A DNA stretch of 64,000 nucleotides from assembly GCF_001264245.1 (NCBI RefSeq), contig NZ_CP011339.1, positions 2,480,001 to 2,544,000 on the forward strand, written 5' to 3'. This stretch comes from Microcystis panniformis FACHB-1757. GTDB lineage: Bacteria > Cyanobacteriota > Cyanobacteriia > Cyanobacteriales > Microcystaceae. Shown piece after piece: positions 61,926 through 64,000 of the stretch. The position numbers were made by a program, and so were the translations under genes. How positions within the stretch are numbered: the stretch's first letter is position 1; each line of letters begins with the position of its first letter. The notes under the pieces were generated by a model that saw only the letters and a program-made list of their open reading frames with translations, had not been told where the DNA came from and ran no database searches.

Positions 61926-62978
61926 ATGTTTATTAGCAAAATTATGGATTATCAAAACTTATCAGATGAACAATTCAAACGCCGTTTCGGTGTGTATAAA
62001 CAAACATATAGAAAGATGGTAGAATCAGTAAAAAGTGTTGAAGCCGACTCTAATTCACCATCTAAAAGGGGGCCGAAACCTAAACTATCTATAGAAGAAC
62101 AAGTTTTAGTAACGTTAGAATATTGGCGAGAATATAGAACATATTTTCACATTGGTACAAGCTGGGAACTATCAGAATCAACTATATGTCGGATTGTAAA
62201 TAAGACGGAAAAAATGCTTTTACAATCGGGAAACTTCCGTTTAAAAGGAAAAAAAGCTTTACTCAATCAAGCAGAGATACCGGTCATAACGGTAATGGAT
62301 GTAACGGAAACTCCCATTGAACGCCCCCAAAAGAAACAGAAAGATTTTTTGGGGGGTAAAAGAGGTTATCATACTTTAAAATCCCAATTAGTAGCTGATC
62401 AAAATACCGGGGAAATTATCTGTGTCTTTTGTGGGAAAGGTAGAGGTCATGATTTTAGTTTATTTAAAAAAAGTCGAGTTCGTTTTCATCCTTTAACTAC
62501 CAGCATAGAAGACAGTGGTTATCAGGGAATAGCTGCATACCATAGTAATAGTTATACACCGAAAAAGAAATCGAGAAATAGAAAATTAACATAGTTAGAA
62601 AAAGAGTATAACAAGGCTTTAGCCAAAGAAAGGATTATCATTGAACATATAAATAGGAAACTCAAAATCGGCTCTTCGGTTTGTGTTATGCAATGGACGG
62701 GGGTTATAAGGGATGGAACCCTTATAGAGAAAGGCATTTAGCGATTTTTGTCAATTGTTTTTGCTCTAGAGCGAACTAATCAATTAAGTCTCTTGCCAGA
62801 TAAGGATTTAGTCGATTTATGCCCCCCTATCGAACCATAACAAGTAACGAAGAGCCTCAAAATCTTTAAAATCTTATCCTGTAAATATCGGAATCGTCGT
62901 CGAAGATATAGTTTAAGAGTTAACTTGTTGGCGGCTATTTATAACTGTGAGTTAGGGATAGGTATAGCAGCTTCTTAA
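61926..62978 (+). pseudogene. IS5-family transposase, stop codon and MITE insertion
   Basis: The frame begins MFISKIMDYQNLSDEQF, has LEYWREYRTYFHIGTSWELS (HTH), VITVMDVTETPIERPQKKQK (first Asp), HTLKSQLVADQNTGEIICVF and TSIEDSGYQGIAAYHSNSYT (second Asp). A TAG at 62592-62594 breaks it, then LEKEYNKALAKERIIIEHIN (with the catalytic Glu) and RKLKI lead into MITE-B. After removal of the MITE the frame continues FKILSCKYRNRRRRY to TAA 62978, 286 codons in all. Inactive. Confidence 0.87.
62670..62856. mobile_element. MITE-B copy in the IS5-type transposase (187 bp)
   Basis: The 8-bp direct repeat TCAAAATC is at 62662-62669 and 62857-62864. Same length and ends as the other MITE-B copies. Confidence 0.92.
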
Positions 62979-63281
62979 AAGTTGCCTAAAGATTAATCAA
63001 GTCAAGGAGAATTTATTCTCAATTTTTATAATTGAGATAGTTTGTGCCGCTTAAATAAAGAGGTTTTGATAACCAAATTAAAGCAGCTCTAAAGAGTTTT
63101 GAGTTAAAAGTTAAACTTCAAGTTTTCATTCAGGACGAATGTACTGGTTAACTATTTTTTTGGGGAAAATTAGTTAACCCATCATTATAACATATAATTA
63201 ATTTGCAAGAGGTCTAATCAATTTGGTGTGTTACATTTATAATATAGATATTTCAAGTAAAAATCATTTCACCAACAGATC

Positions 63282-63362
63282 ATGCTTAATTCTATTAACG
63301 CATTATTTGACGGAAAGGTCTTTCATCCAGAGCAACCCGTTAGATTGAAGGCTAATACCTGA
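63282..63362 (+). pseudogene. DUF104 (AF2212-like) antitoxin, truncated
   Basis: A 26-residue frame: MLNSINALFDGKVFHPEQP and VRLKANT, then TGA inside the IS4-type end. DUF104 proteins are small antitoxin-like proteins of about 70 residues, usually with a PIN toxin downstream. The IS4-type copy C took the rest of the gene. Family assigned by eye. Confidence 0.62.
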
Positions 63363-63396
63363 CTGACGGACACATTTTTCAATACAAAGACAAGTA

Positions 63397-63487
63397 AGTA
63401 GTCATGCAAAATTAATTACCTGCCCGATCGAGCTAAAACCCTTACGGGGCAATGATCGTCATGTGTAAATAATTTTGCCTAGGTACT
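63397..63487. mobile_element. MITE-C copy inside IS4-type copy C (91 bp)
   Basis: Same 91-bp unit as 19086, flanked by TA at 63395-63396 and 63488-63489. It lies between the terminal repeat of the IS and the transposase end. Confidence 0.92.
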
Positions 63488-63549
63488 TACTGTTATGTGA
63501 AAGCCTCAAACTCCTGAATAAAAGAAAAGGTAATTTTGCCATAATAATC

Positions 63550-64000
63550 CTGACGAGCTTTGCGAGAAGAGCCAACAGGGAAAAGGGTCAACAGAAAATA
63601 AGTGGTCAAGTCGCAAGAAGGGACGCGCCTTATGAACAACTCCCGCCAGCCAACGTCAACCAATTTTCAAATAACTCAAACCACGCCGAAAATGAGCATC
63701 AACCTGACGGCGAGAGCCAGATTGTTGAACCGCCATGCCAGTTAAAGTAGCAAAGAGAATAGAAATGGCAACAATGAGATAGAGACGTTCTAAACAAGCA
63801 GCAGAGCGAACACGAGAATGTTCCCAGTCAAAAACGCCCGATTTACTGCCCTTGAAAGAGATGTTCAATGGGAAAACGAAGACCATACTGCCAGAAGGTG
63901 TCAAGGGTAGGAGGTTCATCGCTCAGAATTGCCCAATTATCCTTAACCCCTGGAACAGAGGCTAAAGCAAGATGAGCAGTGATTCTAGCCTCCTGCCAGA
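63550..64000 (-). pseudogene. IS4-type transposase fragment (copy C)
   Basis: On the minus strand LASVPGVKDNWAILSDEPPT leads to the broken Y-(2)-R-(3)-E-(6)-K box, with the same extra G as in copy B, then SKSGVFDWEHSRVRSAACLE to SYLKIG. A TGA at 63656-63658 replaces the Leu codon of copy B. The following residues (WLAGVVHKARPFLRL) continue in the same frame. Inactive. Confidence 0.8.

Larger units (their letters stand above)
61803..63215 (+). mobile_element. IS5-type element, broken by MITE-B
   Basis: The ends are AGACCTCTTGCA and the inverse TGCAAGAGGTCT. A MITE-B sits inside at 62670-62856. The right end GAAAATTAGTTAACCCATCA also occurs near 43935. The stretch 62979-63215 is non-coding. 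Confidence 0.78.
63359..64000 (-). mobile_element. IS4-type element copy C (partial, runs off the window)
   Basis: The end CTGACTGACGGACACATTTT starts at 63359. The element is in reverse orientation and carries a MITE-C at 63397-63487 close to its end. Its transposase 5' part lies outside the window. Confidence 0.82.

Noticed and set aside
1..64000. tRNA or rRNA genes
   Set aside because: I found no convincing TψC-arm plus anticodon pattern or rRNA stretch by eye; a covariance search would be needed to be certain.

Overview
The window reads as chromosomal DNA of a bloom-forming cyanobacterium, most likely Microcystis. This rests on several things seen together: GCGATCGC (HIP1) octamers, the cyanobacterial ATP synthase order atp1-atpB-atpE-atpF2-atpF-atpH-atpA-atpG, chlP, a lipoprotein PsbQ, a four-gene polyhydroxybutyrate cluster, heptamer tandem repeats (TGATAAC), and a very high load of IS elements, MITEs and broken toxin-antitoxin genes. 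The genus is an inference from this pattern and was not tested by a search.

Layout. 0.1-5.4 kb: housekeeping genes (methyltransferase, dgkA, ybeY, a small membrane protein, recQ) and a frameshifted DUF4327-type gene. 5.7-10.5 kb: an accessory island of two-gene modules (DUF433/DUF5615, two small-protein/retropepsin pairs, DUF4160/DUF2442). It is punctuated by four copies of one 81-bp hairpin repeat. 10.6-21.1 kb: a transposon graveyard. An IS4-type element carries an IS1634-type element, which carries an ISL3-type element. A second IS4-type copy carries an IS630-type element, followed by a second ISL3-type copy. A group II intron follows, whose maturase gene is cut by three different MITEs. 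21.3-25.9 kb: two glycosyltransferase-like genes (one split by an IS4-family element) and a sulfotransferase, probably for surface glycans.

26-32.3 kb (mostly minus strand): chlP and phaC, phaE, phaB, phaA, with a decayed BrnT-type toxin remnant between phaE and phaB. 32.5-35.5 kb: an FAD oxidoreductase that resembles the N-terminal half of cyanobacterial SelD fusions, followed at once by a C-terminal fragment of TniQ of the type V-K CRISPR-associated transposon kind; then decayed toxin-antitoxin genes and psbQ. 36.3-42.6 kb: the ATP synthase operon. 43-46.6 kb: small genes, DedA and ahcY. 46.8-48.7 kb: an ImmA/IrrE-type regulator-protease with a DUF4411 partner broken by a MITE. 48.7-55.4 kb: ribE, proA, dxr, desC and a methionine gamma-lyase-like gene.

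55.8-64 kb: a second decay zone. It holds an SPFH gene cut by a MITE, an IS1 relic, a TOPRIM-like gene next to a beheaded ATPase, a RAYT relic, an IS110-type element with a structured left end, DUF2283/DUF4258, an IS5-type relic and a third IS4-type copy running off the window.

The strongest leads are the TniQ remnant, the repeat-separated array of two-gene modules with retropepsin-like proteases, the maturase gene whose frame is restored when three MITEs are removed at their target duplications, the possible bridge-RNA region of the IS110 element, and the wrecked TOPRIM/ATPase pair.
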